A stretch of 32,316 nucleotides of DNA from CAXSEF01 sp964236585 (GTDB taxonomy: Bacteria; Pseudomonadota; Alphaproteobacteria; Acetobacterales; Acetobacteraceae), in assembly GCA_964236585.1 (NCBI GenBank), contig CAXSFE010000031.1, positions 1-32,316 on the forward strand. The letters are read 5' to 3'. Below, one piece after another: positions 21,230-29,486 of the stretch. Every line of letters begins with the position of its first letter. Positions within the stretch are counted from its first letter, which is position 1. Under the pieces are notes generated by a model. That model was not told where the DNA came from. It saw only the letters and a program-made list of their open reading frames with translations, and made no database searches. The position numbers and the translations under genes were made by a program.

Positions 21230-22288
21230 TCAGGTCCGGATCGTCGCCGGGCCGGAGCCGGCCTCGACGCGGCCGATGACGTGGACGCTCTCGCCCAGCT
21301 CGGACAGCAGCGCGGTGGCGGTCACGACGTTGGAGACGACCAGGACCATGCCGATGCCGCAGTTGAACACGCGCAGCATCTCGTCCTCCGCCACGCCGCC
21401 GGTGCGGGCGAGCCAGTCGAACACGGGGGGGCGGGGCCAGGACGCGAGGTCGAGGACGGCGGTGGTGTCATCGGGGAGGACGCGGGGGAGGTTGCCGGGC
21501 AGGCCGCCGCCGGTGATGTGGGCGGCGGCGCGCAGCAGGCCGGCTCGGTGCAGGGCGAGCACGGCGCGGACGTAGAGGCGGGTGGGCGTCATCAGCGCGC
21601 GGGCGAGCGTGGTGCCGGGGGCGAAGGGGGCGTCGTCGTGCCAGCCGAGGCCGCTGGTCTCGACGATGCGGCGGACGAGGGAGAAGCCGTTGGCGTGGAT
21701 GCCGTCGGAGGCGAGGCCGAGGATGGTGTCGCCGGGGGCGATGTCGCGGGGGAGGAGGTGGCCGCGCTCGGCGGCGCCGACGGCGAAGCCGGCGAGGTCG
21801 TAGTGGCCGGGGGCGTAGAGGCCGGGCATCTCCGCGGTCTCGCCGCCGACGAGGGCGCAGCCGGAGTCGGCGCAGCCGCGGGCGATGCCGGCGACGATGC
21901 GGGCGGCCTGGGCGACGTCGAGCTTTCCGGTTGCGAAGTAGTCGAGGAAGAACAGGGGCTCGGCGCCCTGGCAGACCAGGTCGTTGACGCACATGGCGAC
22001 GAGGTCGACGCCGAGGGTGTCGTGGAGCGTGGGGTCGGCGGCGCCGGCCTCGATGGCGACGAGGAGCTTGGTGCCGACGCCGTCGGTGGCGGAGACGAGG
22101 ACGGGGTCGTGGAAGCCGGCGGCGCGCAGGTCGAACAGGGCGCCGAAGCCGCCGAGGCCGCCCATCGTGCCGGGGCGGTCGGTGGCGCGGGCGGCGGGCC
22201 TGATCGCGTCGACCAGGGCGTCGCCGGCGGCGATGTCGACGCCGGCGTCGCGGTAGGTGGCGCCGTTCGGCGGCGTGGGGTCGGTCAT
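21230..22288 (-). CDS. purM: Phosphoribosylformylglycinamidine cyclo-ligase (AIR synthetase)
   Basis: PurM closes FGAM to AIR with ATP in purine synthesis. The 352-aa protein shows TYRDAGVDIAAGDALVDAI near the N-terminus, LVSATDGVGTKLLVAIEAG (ATP/metal region), DLVAMCVNDLVCQGAEPLFF, CALVGGETAEMPGLY, LASDGIHANGFSLVRRI and the C-terminal AHITGGGLPGNLPRVLP and RVFNCGIGMVLVV blocks, all typical. ATG 22288 gives MTDPTPPNGATYRDAG, the usual start; the frame upstream is repeat DNA. It is the first gene of a leftward unit with purN and diverges from hda, with repeat copy 14 in the shared promoter region. Confidence 0.96.
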   Translation of the reverse strand: MTDPTPPNGATYRDAGVDIAAGDALVDAIRPAARATDRPGTMGGLGGFGALFDLRAAGFHDPVLVSATDGVGTKLLVAIEAGAADPTLHDTLGVDLVAMCVNDLVCQGAEPLFFLDYFATGKLDVAQAARIVAGIARGCADSGCALVGGETAEMPGLYAPGHYDLAGFAVGAAERGHLLPRDIAPGDTILGLASDGIHANGFSLVRRIVETSGLGWHDDAPFAPGTTLARALMTPTRLYVRAVLALHRAGLLRAAAHITGGGLPGNLPRVLPDDTTAVLDLASWPRPPVFDWLARTGGVAEDEMLRVFNCGIGMVLVVSNVVTATALLSELGESVHVIGRVEAGSGPATIRT

Positions 22289-22340
22289 GCGGGGCCTGGG
22301 TTCGTGGGCGTGGGGACAGGAACCATGCGGGGGGCGGGCA

Positions 22341-22471
22341 GGCAAGCAAGGTTGGGCCCTGCCCAAACCCGCCAGGGGCGAGCCGCCCCTGGACCGGCCT
22401 TACTTAAAAGAGGGCGATCCAAGGGCCCAGCCCTTGGCGGAGTTTGAGGCAGAGCCTCAACCTTGCTTGCT
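22341..22471. repeat. Modular palindromic element, copy 14, between divergent purM and hda
   Basis: It reads GCAAGCAAGG, TTGGGC-CCT-GCCCAA, ACCCGC, a CCAGGGGCG/CGCCCCTGG hairpin, centre ACCGGCCTTACTTAAAAG, CCAAGGGCCCAGCCCTTGG, TTGAGGC-AGA-GCCTCAA and CCTTGCTTGCT. From GAGGGCGATCC to CAACCTTGC it is identical to copy 12. Confidence 0.9.
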
Positions 22472-22500
22472 GCCCTGCGGTGCCGTTGATTGCGCGCGTG

Positions 22501-23214
22501 ATGTCAGAGCAGCCCAGGCCGGAGTCGGGTGCGCGTCAGCTTGCGCTGCCGTTCGCGCACGAGGCGCATTTCGACGACGACTTCCTGCCGGGCGAGGCGA
22601 ACGCGGCGGCGCGGGCGTGGGTGGCGCGCGGGGCGTGGCCGGGGCGGCGGCTGGCGCTGTGGGGCGGGGCGGGGAGCGGCAAGACGCACCTGCTGCACCT
22701 GTGGGCGCGGCGGGCGGGGGCGGTGCGGGTGGACGGGGCAGCGGTGCGGGGGGCGTTCGAGGGGCTGGGGGGTGGGGCGGGCGGGGTGGCGGTGGATGAT
22801 GCGGAGCTGGCGGGGGAGGAGGCGCTGCTGCACCTGCTGAACGCGGCGCAGGAGGCGGGGAGGCCGGTGCTGCTGGCGGCGCGGGGGGCGCCGGGGCGGT
22901 GGGGAACGGGGCTCGCGGATCTGCGCAGCCGGCTGCGGGCGGTGGTGGCGGTGGAGCTGGGGGCGCCGGACGATGCGCTGCTGCGGGCGCTGCTGGGGCG
23001 GCTGCTGGCGGAGCGGCAGCTGGTGGTGGGCGAGGGGGTGCGGGAGTGGCTGCTGGCGCGGCTGCCGCGGACGGGGGAGGCGCTGCGGGAGGCGGCGGCG
23101 CGGCTGGACCGGGCGTCGCTGGGGGAGCGGCGGGTGACGCGGGCGCTGGCGGCGCGGGTGCTGGAGGGGGTGGAGGCGGAGGAGGCGGAGGAACGGGGGG
23201 CTGTGCTGCTGTGA
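22501..23214 (+). CDS. hda: DnaA-related AAA+ regulator Hda (ATPase domain only)
   Basis: This 237-aa protein resembles the DnaA AAA+ domain without the DNA-binding C-terminus. Hda stimulates ATP hydrolysis by DnaA when bound to the DNA-loaded beta clamp and so limits re-initiation. The N-terminal RQLALPFAHEAHFDDDFLPG has the clamp-binding-like QLALPF motif, the Walker A is GGAGSGKTHLLHLW, Walker B is VAVDDAEL, and the sensor and lid region continues through RSRLRAVVAVELGAPDD. The fit to family length and its neighbours (purM opposite, ppk downstream) support the call. ATG 22501 gives the expected short N-terminus; GTG 22498 is possible. Confidence 0.9.
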   Translation: MSEQPRPESGARQLALPFAHEAHFDDDFLPGEANAAARAWVARGAWPGRRLALWGGAGSGKTHLLHLWARRAGAVRVDGAAVRGAFEGLGGGAGGVAVDDAELAGEEALLHLLNAAQEAGRPVLLAARGAPGRWGTGLADLRSRLRAVVAVELGAPDDALLRALLGRLLAERQLVVGEGVREWLLARLPRTGEALREAAARLDRASLGERRVTRALAARVLEGVEAEEAEERGAVLL

Positions 23215-23216
23215 GA

Positions 23217-23350
23217 GGGAGGCCAGGGGCGCCGCCCTCCATGCCTGAGGGCGGAGCCTGCGGAAACCTGGACCGGAGTCCTCCTTTCGGATGCCGGTCC
23301 AGGGGCGCTGCCCCTGGCGGGTCCAGGGCGGAGCCCTGGCCTTGCCTTGC
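23217..23350. repeat. Palindromic element, copy 15, partly degenerate
   Basis: It starts a few bases after the hda stop. The left half is irregular (CCAGGGGCGCCGCCCTCC...), while the right half is intact: GCCGGT, CCAGGGGC-GCT-GCCCCTGG, CGGGT, CCAGGGC-GGA-GCCCTGG and CCTTGCCTTGCC. Confidence 0.75.
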
Positions 23351-23366
23351 CGTCGCCGCGGCACCG

Positions 23367-23396
23367 CTGACAGCGGTTGCGGCTTCGGGCTAGGTT
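23367..23396 (+). promoter_or_regulatory. Putative ppk promoter
   Basis: CTGACA (23367-23372), 18 nt, then TAGGTT (23391-23396). The ATG of ppk begins only 6 nt after the -10, so a transcript from here would be leaderless or nearly so. The -10 matches the alternative -10 of rpsA. Confidence 0.4.
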
Positions 23397-23402
23397 CGGC
23401 GG

Positions 23403-25757
23403 ATGACCGACACGATGGCTGCAGAGACCGCTTCCCCGCCCCGTCCGCGCCGGGCGCGGGCCGCGCCCGAGGGCGATCCGGCGGGGGCGTCGGCCGCGGG
23501 GGCGGCGATCGGGCCCGGCGACCCGGAGCGGTTCATCAACCGCGAGCTGTCGTGGCTCGACTTCAACGGGCGGGTGGTGGAGGAGGCGGAGAACGCGCGC
23601 CATCCGCTGCTGGAGCGGCTGCGGTTCCTGTCGATCAGCGCGGCGAACCTGGACGAGTTCTTCTCGGTGCGGGTGGCGGGGCTGATCGGCATGGCGCGCG
23701 AGGGGGTGGTGTCGCTCTCGCCGGACGGGCGGACGCCGGTGCAGCAGCTCGCGGTGGTCAACGAGCGGGCGAAGCGGCTGGTGGACGCGCAGGGGGCGGG
23801 GTGGGTGGCGCTGCGCCGCCAGCTCGGGGACGCGGGGATCGTGGTGTGCGAGCCGGACGCGCTGTCGGACGCGGACCGGGCGTGGCTGGACACCTGGTTC
23901 ATGGAGCGGGTGTTTCCGGTGCTGACGCCGATGGCGATCGACCCGGCGCACCCGTTCCCGTTCGTGCCGAACGGCGGGCTGGTGATGGCGCTCAAGCTGG
24001 TGCGCGACGAGGACGGGCAGCCGATGCGCGGGCTGGTGCCGCTGCCGTCGCTGATCGGGCGGTTCATCCGGCTGCCGGCGCAGGCCGTCGCCGGGCGGGA
24101 GGGCGGCCTGCGCGACGGCGTGGGGCGCGACGGTGTTGGCCGCGATGGTGTTGGGCGCGATGGAGGGGTGCGCGAGGGCGGGGCGCGGGAGGAGGCGGCG
24201 CAGATCCGCTTCGTGATGCTCGAGGAGCTGGTCGCGCTGTCGATCGGGCTGCTGTTCCCGGGGTTCCATATCGCGGGGCGCGGGCTGTTCCGGCTGATCC
24301 GGGACACGGACGTGGAGTTCGAGGACGAGGCGCAGGACCTGGTGCGGTCGTACGAGACGGCGCTGAAGCGGCGCAGGCGCGGGGTGGTGATCCATCTCGC
24401 GGTGGACGCGGCGATGCCGGACGACCTGATGGAGCTGGTGGCGGGCGAGCTTCACGTCCCGCGCGACGAGCTGGTGGTGCAGGGCGGGCTGCTCGGCGTG
24501 AGCGACCTCAAGCAGATGATCGTGGACGACCGGCCGGACCTGCTGTTCAAGCCGTACACGCCGCGGTTTCCGGAGCGGGTGCGGGACTTCGCGGGCGACT
24601 GCTTCGCGGCGATCCGGGCGAAGGACTTCGTGGTCCACCATCCGTTCGAGAGCTTCGACGTCGTCGTGCAGTTCCTGCGGCAGGCGGCGCAGGACCCGGC
24701 GGTGGTGGCCGTCAAGCAGACGCTGTACCGGACGTCGCGGGACAGCCCGATCGTCAAGGCGCTGATCGAGGCGGCGGAGTCGGGCAAGTCGGTGACCGCG
24801 ATGGTCGAGCTGCGGGCGCGGTTCGACGAGGAGGCGAACATCACGCTGGCGCGGCTGCTGGAGGCCGCCGGCGTGCAGGTGGTGTACGGGTTCGCGGAGC
24901 TGAAGACGCACGCCAAGCTGAGCCTGGTGGTGCGGCGCGAGGGGGGCGCGATGCGGTCGTACGCGCATTTCGGGACGGGGAACTACCATCCGATCACGGC
25001 GCGGATCTACACGGACCTGAGCTTCTTCACCTGCGACCCGGCGCTGACGCGCGATGCGGCGCGGCTGTTCAACTACATGACGGGGTATGCGCGGCCGGAC
25101 CGCATGGAGCAGGTGGCGTTCAGCCCGCTGACCACGCGGCCGACGCTGATGGCGCTGATCGGGGCGGAGGTCGCGCACGTGGCGGCGGGGCGGCCGGGGA
25201 CGATCTGGCTCAAGCTGAACAGCCTGGTCGATCCGGAGCTGATCGACGCGCTGTACGGTGCGTCGCGGGCGGGGGTCACGGTGATGGCGGTGGTGCGCGG
25301 GATCTGCTGCCTGCGGCCGGGGGTGGCGGAGCTGTCGGAGAACATCCGGGTTAAGTCGATCGTGGGGCGGTTCCTCGAGCACAGCCGGATCTGCGCGTTC
25401 GGCGGCGGGCACAGGCTGCCGAGCCGGCAGGCGCGGGTGTTCATCTCGTCGGCGGACTGGATGGCGCGCAACATGGACTGGCGGGTCGAGACGCTGGTGC
25501 CGATCCACAATGCCACCGTGCACGCGCAGGTGCTGGACCAGGTGATGGTGACGAACCTCAAGGACACGCTGCAGTCGTGGGAGCTGACGAGCGAGGGGGA
25601 GTGGCGCCGGCTCGAGGCGGGTCCGAAGCCGGTGTCGGCGCACGAGTACTTCATGACGAACCCGTCGCTGTCGGGGCGGGGGTCTGCGCTGCACGGGCCG
25701 GTGGTGAGCGTGCCGCGGCCGCTGCCGAAGCGAGCGGACCGGGTGACGCAGGACTGA
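23403..25757 (+). CDS. ppk: Polyphosphate kinase 1
   Basis: PPK1 makes polyphosphate from ATP reversibly, at the inner membrane face. The 784-aa protein has the N-terminal block RFINRELSWLDFNGRVVEEA, LRFLSISAANLDEFFSVRVAG, the head domain, then the phospholipase-D-like catalytic domains. The autophosphorylated His is H503 (AELKTHAKLSL) and the second catalytic His is H660 (RFLEHSRI). ISSADWMARNMDWRVE and YAHFGTGNYHPITARIYTD are present. About 45 residues of low-complexity sequence precede the family start, and a 26-residue Gly/Arg/Asp insert with tandem GVGRD units (about 236-261) interrupts the head domain. ATG 23403 and a second in-frame ATG at 23415 are possible. ppx lies downstream beyond an inserted gene. 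Confidence 0.96.
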   Translation: MTDTMAAETASPPRPRRARAAPEGDPAGASAAGAAIGPGDPERFINRELSWLDFNGRVVEEAENARHPLLERLRFLSISAANLDEFFSVRVAGLIGMAREGVVSLSPDGRTPVQQLAVVNERAKRLVDAQGAGWVALRRQLGDAGIVVCEPDALSDADRAWLDTWFMERVFPVLTPMAIDPAHPFPFVPNGGLVMALKLVRDEDGQPMRGLVPLPSLIGRFIRLPAQAVAGREGGLRDGVGRDGVGRDGVGRDGGVREGGAREEAAQIRFVMLEELVALSIGLLFPGFHIAGRGLFRLIRDTDVEFEDEAQDLVRSYETALKRRRRGVVIHLAVDAAMPDDLMELVAGELHVPRDELVVQGGLLGVSDLKQMIVDDRPDLLFKPYTPRFPERVRDFAGDCFAAIRAKDFVVHHPFESFDVVVQFLRQAAQDPAVVAVKQTLYRTSRDSPIVKALIEAAESGKSVTAMVELRARFDEEANITLARLLEAAGVQVVYGFAELKTHAKLSLVVRREGGAMRSYAHFGTGNYHPITARIYTDLSFFTCDPALTRDAARLFNYMTGYARPDRMEQVAFSPLTTRPTLMALIGAEVAHVAAGRPGTIWLKLNSLVDPELIDALYGASRAGVTVMAVVRGICCLRPGVAELSENIRVKSIVGRFLEHSRICAFGGGHRLPSRQARVFISSADWMARNMDWRVETLVPIHNATVHAQVLDQVMVTNLKDTLQSWELTSEGEWRRLEAGPKPVSAHEYFMTNPSLSGRGSALHGPVVSVPRPLPKRADRVTQD
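24117..24161 (+). repeat. 15-bp tandem repeat inside ppk (three units)
   Basis: Three consecutive in-frame 15-bp units each encode GVGRD (residues 239-253). Synonymous differences occur, the second and third units being most alike (GGTGTTGGCCGCGAT and GGTGTTGGGCGCGAT). The array is in a glycine/arginine-rich insert between the N-terminal and head regions, where length change should be tolerated. Confidence 0.85.
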
Positions 25758-25768
25758 GGAACGGGCCG

Positions 25769-25880
25769 AAGCAAGGAAGGCCAGGGGCTCTGCCCCTGTA
25801 CCCCGCCAGGGGCAGCGCCCCTGGACCGGCACAACAAGGACCGCTTTCCAGGAGGCCGGTCAGGGGCGCTGCCCCTTGGC
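25769..25880. repeat. Palindromic element, copy 16, right end missing
   Basis: It has AAGCAAGGAAGGC, CCAGGGGC-TCT-GCCCCTG, ACCCCG, a CCAGGGGCAGCGCCCCTGG hairpin, centre ACCGGCACAACAAGG and a nearly complete GCCGGTCAGGGGCGCTGCCCC hairpin reached at the edge. The expected last hairpin and CCTTGCTT terminus are absent; match to the family stops at the upstream border of the AIDA/RTX gene region. Confidence 0.8.
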
Positions 25881-25971
25881 GGTCGCGACGCGCGGACGTC
25901 GCTGCGTCGCGCACCGGTGCGGGCCTGCGACGCGGCCAGGCCGCGAGGTCGCCCACAACAGAGGATACGAC

Positions 25972-27477
25972 ATGACCAGCACGATCATCGGCGCCGGCCA
26001 GACCAGCAGCGGCGCCATGCTCGGATCGGGCGATCGCGAGACCGTGGTCGACGGCGGGACGTCGTTCGGGACCACGATCGACTTCGCCGGTGCCGAGGTC
26101 GTCTCGGCCGGCGGCGCCGCATCGGGGACGGTCGTGGACGAGGGCGACGTGGCGGTCTACGCCGGCGGCACCGCCTCGGCGACCACGATCGACGACGGAT
26201 ACCTTTTCGTCTACGCGGGCGGCGTCGCCGACGGCACGGTCGTCAATCAGGTCGGGCAGCTGGTCGTGTCGTCCGGGGGCACGGCGGCGGGTGTCGTGAC
26301 CAGCGGGTTCGGGTCCGTCTCCGTGGCCGCCGGCGGCATGATCTCGGGGGTCACGCTGGACGGCGGCCAGCTGACGCTCGGCGACGGCGGCTCCGTGGCC
26401 GGAACCATCATCCTGAGCGGATTGATCAACACTGTCACGGTCCGGGATGCCACGCCGGCCGGCGCCACGATCGTGGGGCTCGGGCCGGAGGACACGATCG
26501 TGCTCGGCAACCTGCCGTTCGGCGCGGGCGACACGATCGCCGTGTTCGGCGACCTGGTCAGCGTGACCGCGCCGGGCGCGGGCACGGACGTCCTCGACAT
26601 CGCCGGCGCGGTGGCCGGCAGCTTCGTCCTCGGCAGGGCGGCCGGGCTGGATAGCGGACAGGTGCAGCTCACGGTTCTTCCGACGCTGTCGGGCGGCTCG
26701 GGTGGCGGCGCGACCGCCGGCGGTGGCGTCAGCAGCGTCAGCCTCGTGGGGCCTGCCGACACCATCACCGCGGGCCCGGGCACGACGGTCGTGTACGCGT
26801 CCGGCGCCTCGGCCGAGGTCGACGGCGGCAGCGGCAGGCTGGTGTTCGTGGCCGGCGGCGGCAGCTACGACGCCGGCGGCGGGGCGGGCACCGGCCTGCT
26901 GTATGGCGGCTCCGGCAGCGACCTGCTGCGAGGCGGTGCCGGAGCGGGGAGCGTCCTCGTCGCGGGGAGCGGCAACACCACGCTTCTCGGGGGGCAGGGG
27001 AGCGCCGTGGCGATGTTCGGCGGCGCGGGCGGCGACATGTTCTACGGCAGCAACAGCGGCGGGGACACCATGGTCGGCGGCGCAGGCGGCAACAGCTTCG
27101 CCCTGACAGACCGGGACCTCGCGTATGGCGGCGCGGGCAGCACCGACACCTTCGATGCCGCGGGCGTCTCGTCGCTCGTCGTTGAGGGGGCTGGCGCCAC
27201 GCGGGTCAACCTGGTCGGCGGCAGCGTGACCGTCTTCGCCGGAGCGGGGGCGGACAGCTACACTCTGACCAAGTATGACGAGGTGCACGCCGCCGTGGTC
27301 GGCTTCAAGGCCGGCGACCTGATCAGCCTGGATGGCGTCTTCACCGCCGCCGACGCGAAGGCGGCGCTGGCGGGCGCGACCACCGGCGCATTCGGGACGA
27401 CGCTGGCGTTCGGCGACGGCTCAAGCCTCACCCTGTTCGGCGTCACGCCGGCCGGCGTAAGGATCAGCGCCGGCTAG
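25972..27477 (+). CDS. Secreted AIDA/strand-loop-strand and RTX-like repeat protein
   Basis: This is a 501-aa glycine/threonine/serine-rich protein without a Sec signal. Residues ~5-165 repeat a ~20-residue beta unit of the type GGTASATTIDDGYLFVYAGG, as in AIDA-like autotransporter passengers. The second half has degenerate RTX-like turns (GGSGSDLLRGGAGAG, GGAGGDMFYGS, GGDTMVGGAGGN) of calcium-binding beta-rolls. The C-terminus (DEVHAAVVGFKAGDLISLDG...) could be a type I secretion signal; this is inferred, and no secretion gene is nearby. Function, perhaps adhesion, is unproven. ATG 25972 has AGAGGA about 8 nt upstream. It breaks the usual ppk-ppx pair and lies between repeat copies 16 and 17, with more C-ending codons than its neighbours, suggesting insertion. 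Confidence 0.82.
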   Translation: MTSTIIGAGQTSSGAMLGSGDRETVVDGGTSFGTTIDFAGAEVVSAGGAASGTVVDEGDVAVYAGGTASATTIDDGYLFVYAGGVADGTVVNQVGQLVVSSGGTAAGVVTSGFGSVSVAAGGMISGVTLDGGQLTLGDGGSVAGTIILSGLINTVTVRDATPAGATIVGLGPEDTIVLGNLPFGAGDTIAVFGDLVSVTAPGAGTDVLDIAGAVAGSFVLGRAAGLDSGQVQLTVLPTLSGGSGGGATAGGGVSSVSLVGPADTITAGPGTTVVYASGASAEVDGGSGRLVFVAGGGSYDAGGGAGTGLLYGGSGSDLLRGGAGAGSVLVAGSGNTTLLGGQGSAVAMFGGAGGDMFYGSNSGGDTMVGGAGGNSFALTDRDLAYGGAGSTDTFDAAGVSSLVVEGAGATRVNLVGGSVTVFAGAGADSYTLTKYDEVHAAVVGFKAGDLISLDGVFTAADAKAALAGATTGAFGTTLAFGDGSSLTLFGVTPAGVRISAG

Positions 27478-27500
27478 GCCGGACCACGCTGCAATCGTGT

Positions 27501-27560
27501 GCCGGTCCAGGGCGGCTCGCCCTGGCGGGGTCCAGGGGCAGGGCCCCTGGCCTTCCTTCC
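27501..27560. repeat. Right half of a palindromic element, copy 17
   Basis: GCCGGT, CCAGGGCGGCTCGCCCTGG, CGGGGT, CCAGGGGC-AGG-GCCCCTGG and CCTTCCTTCC. It is the right half of an element, complementary in content to the truncated copy 16 on the other side of the AIDA/RTX gene. It starts 23 nt after that gene's stop. Confidence 0.85.
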
Positions 27561-27605
27561 GGCGTTCCGCCACGGTGCGGCCCAACAGCGTCGGAACCCA
27601 GTGCC

Positions 27606-29063
27606 ATGCCCTCGCGGTGCGCCGTCGTCGATCTCGGGTCCAACTCGGTCCGCCTCGTGGTGTTCGAGGGGCGGGGGCGCAACCCGCAGGCGATCTTCAA
27701 CGAGAAGGCGGTGCTCAGGCTCGGGCGCGGGCTGCAGACAACGGGGCGCCTGAACGAGGAGGGCGTGGTGCAGGCGCTCGACGTGATGCGGCGCTACCAC
27801 GCGGTGGCGCGCGCGATGCACGCAGCCCCGTTCGAGGTGCTGGCGACGGCGGCGGTGCGCGACGCGAGCAACGGGGCGGCGTTCGTGGCCAGCCTGGAGG
27901 CGATCATGCCCGGCGTCGCGATCCGGGTGCTGTCGGGCGAGCAGGAGGCGGCGTTCTCGGCGGCGGGCGTGCTGTGCGGCATCCCGGAGGCGGACGGGGT
28001 TCTCGGCGACATCGGCGGGGGGTCGGTGGAGCTGGTGCGGCTGGAGAGCGGGCGGGCGGTGCGGGCGAAGACGCTGCCGCTGGGCGTGATCCGGCTGTCG
28101 GACCGGGCGGGGGGCGACCTTGCGCGGGCGCGGGCGATCGTGGACTCCGATCTCGCGGGGGTGGACTGGCTGGCGGGGCGCGACCTGTACCTGGTGGGGG
28201 GCGCGTGGCGGGCGCTGGCGCGGGCGCACATGGCGCAGACCGGCTATCCGCTGGCGATCGTGCACCACTACACGATCTCGCGCGATGCGGCGTGGGGGCT
28301 GGCGGAGATGGCGGGCGGGCCGCGGCGGATGCTTGAGCGGCTGGCCGGGGTGCCGAGGCGGCGCGTCGAGGACCTGCCGTTCGCAGGCCTGGTGCTGCGC
28401 AGGCTGCTGCAGATGATGCCGGCGGAGCGGGTGGTGTTCACGGCAAACGGGCTGCGCGAGGGGTGGTACATGCAGCACGTCGCGGAGTCCGTGCGCGCGG
28501 AGGACCCGATGCTGGCGGCGTCGCGCGCGCTGGGCGAGCAGCTGGGGCGCGATCCGGAGCTGCCGCGGGCGCTGTTCGGGTGGACGGCGCCGCTGTTCGC
28601 GCAGGAGGGGCGGGACGGGCGCAGGCTGCGGTTCTGCGCGTGCTGGCTGAGCGACATCGGCAGCCACGACCATCCGGAGTACCGGGCGCAGCAGAGCTTT
28701 CTCCGCGTGCTGGAGCAGCCGGGGGTGGCGCTCGACCACCGGGCGCGGGCGTTCCTGGCGCTGGCGGTGGCGGGGCGTTACGACGCAGCGCCGGGGATGG
28801 CGCTGCTGTCGCCGGCGCGGGGGCTGCTGGACCACGACGACCTGCGGACGGCGGAGGCGCTGGGGGCGGCGCTGCGGCTGGCGTACGTGCTGTCGGCGGG
28901 GACGCCCGACCTGCTGGCGCGCACAGCGCTGCGGGTGGAGGGCGGGCGGCTGGTGCTGACGCTGGCCGGTGGCGGGGTGTTCGCGGGGGAGAGCGTCACG
29001 CGCAGGCTGGAGATGCTGGCGGGGGCGCTGGGGCTCGTGGCGGCGACGGAGATGGCGGGGTAG
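27606..29063 (+). CDS. ppx: Exopolyphosphatase (Ppx/GppA family)
   Basis: This enzyme removes terminal phosphates from polyphosphate, or hydrolyses pppGpp, in the ASKHA (actin-like) fold. The 485-aa protein shows VVDLGSNSVRLVVFE (about 7-21), VLATAAVRDASNG (78-90), LSGEQEAAFSA with the likely catalytic E112, and LGDIGGGSVELVRLESG (133-149). The C-terminal helical domain includes LVGGAWRALARAHM and LPFAGLVLRRLLQMMPAERV, then RLRFCACWLSDIGSHDHPEY of the HD-like part. ATG 27606 begins at the expected family start. It normally follows ppk directly; here ~1.8 kb separate them. Confidence 0.94.
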   Translation: MPSRCAVVDLGSNSVRLVVFEGRGRNPQAIFNEKAVLRLGRGLQTTGRLNEEGVVQALDVMRRYHAVARAMHAAPFEVLATAAVRDASNGAAFVASLEAIMPGVAIRVLSGEQEAAFSAAGVLCGIPEADGVLGDIGGGSVELVRLESGRAVRAKTLPLGVIRLSDRAGGDLARARAIVDSDLAGVDWLAGRDLYLVGGAWRALARAHMAQTGYPLAIVHHYTISRDAAWGLAEMAGGPRRMLERLAGVPRRRVEDLPFAGLVLRRLLQMMPAERVVFTANGLREGWYMQHVAESVRAEDPMLAASRALGEQLGRDPELPRALFGWTAPLFAQEGRDGRRLRFCACWLSDIGSHDHPEYRAQQSFLRVLEQPGVALDHRARAFLALAVAGRYDAAPGMALLSPARGLLDHDDLRTAEALGAALRLAYVLSAGTPDLLARTALRVEGGRLVLTLAGGGVFAGESVTRRLEMLAGALGLVAATEMAG

Positions 29064-29098
29064 GAGCCCCGAGGCAGCAGGCACGGACACCGCGGGGC

Positions 29099-29118
29099 CG
29101 GCCGGAGGCACCCGGCCG
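29099..29118 (+). terminator. Weak terminator-like hairpin after ppx
   Basis: CGGCCGG-AGGCAC-CCGGCCG forms a perfect 7-bp stem followed only by CTTTCG. It lies about 35 nt after the ppx stop. The short T run makes intrinsic termination uncertain. Confidence 0.35.
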
Positions 29119-29370
29119 CTTTCGCGACGGCCTGGCACCGGGGCCTACGCCCTTGCCGACGGCGTTCGTGTCTCCGATGCTCCTGCGCGGCATTTCCGCG
29201 ACGTCTCGACCGGTCCGGCCGGCTCGGCTTCCTCCGGAGCTCGGCCACCCGCTCACGTCGGGTTCTTGGTCCGCGCGGTTCCGCGTCCGCGTGGCGGCAG
29301 GTCCACCTGCCGGCCTGTCCGTGCCCACGCCGGAGGCCGCTGTCAGCGGGCGCCGGACAGGTTTTTCCTC

Positions 29371-29399
29371 TTATCATTCGCGCAGATCGTTTCTAGTCT
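29371..29399 (+). promoter_or_regulatory. Possible promoter for the SGNH-like gene
   Basis: TTATCA (29371-29376), 17 nt, then TAGTCT (29394-29399), in an AT-richer patch. The match is partial and the leader would be about 80 nt. Low to moderate support. Confidence 0.3.
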
Positions 29400-29486
29400 G
29401 GATAGGTGCAGGGCGCCGTTGCGGGGACGGCGGGGCACCACGCCGGGCGTCCAGGCGGCGTGCGCGCGAACAGGAATGCCTGACGA

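Larger units (their letters stand above)
29064..29486. other. 423-bp non-coding interval after ppx
   Basis: No supported gene. It holds a weak hairpin at 29099-29118, a perfect 8-bp palindrome CGGCAGGT-CC-ACCTGCCG at 29295-29312, and a relatively AT-rich segment with a possible promoter at 29371-29399. The GC-rich repeat family is not seen here, unlike most gaps in the window. Composition is more C-rich than elsewhere, perhaps foreign or decayed DNA. Confidence 0.6.

Noticed and set aside
22536..25832. Very long leftward open frame (over 1000 codons) opposite hda and ppk
   Set aside because: It is antisense to two well-recognised genes, rich in Arg/Pro/His, and crosses repeat DNA. GC-rich genomes give such frames by chance because stop codons are rare in some antisense frames.
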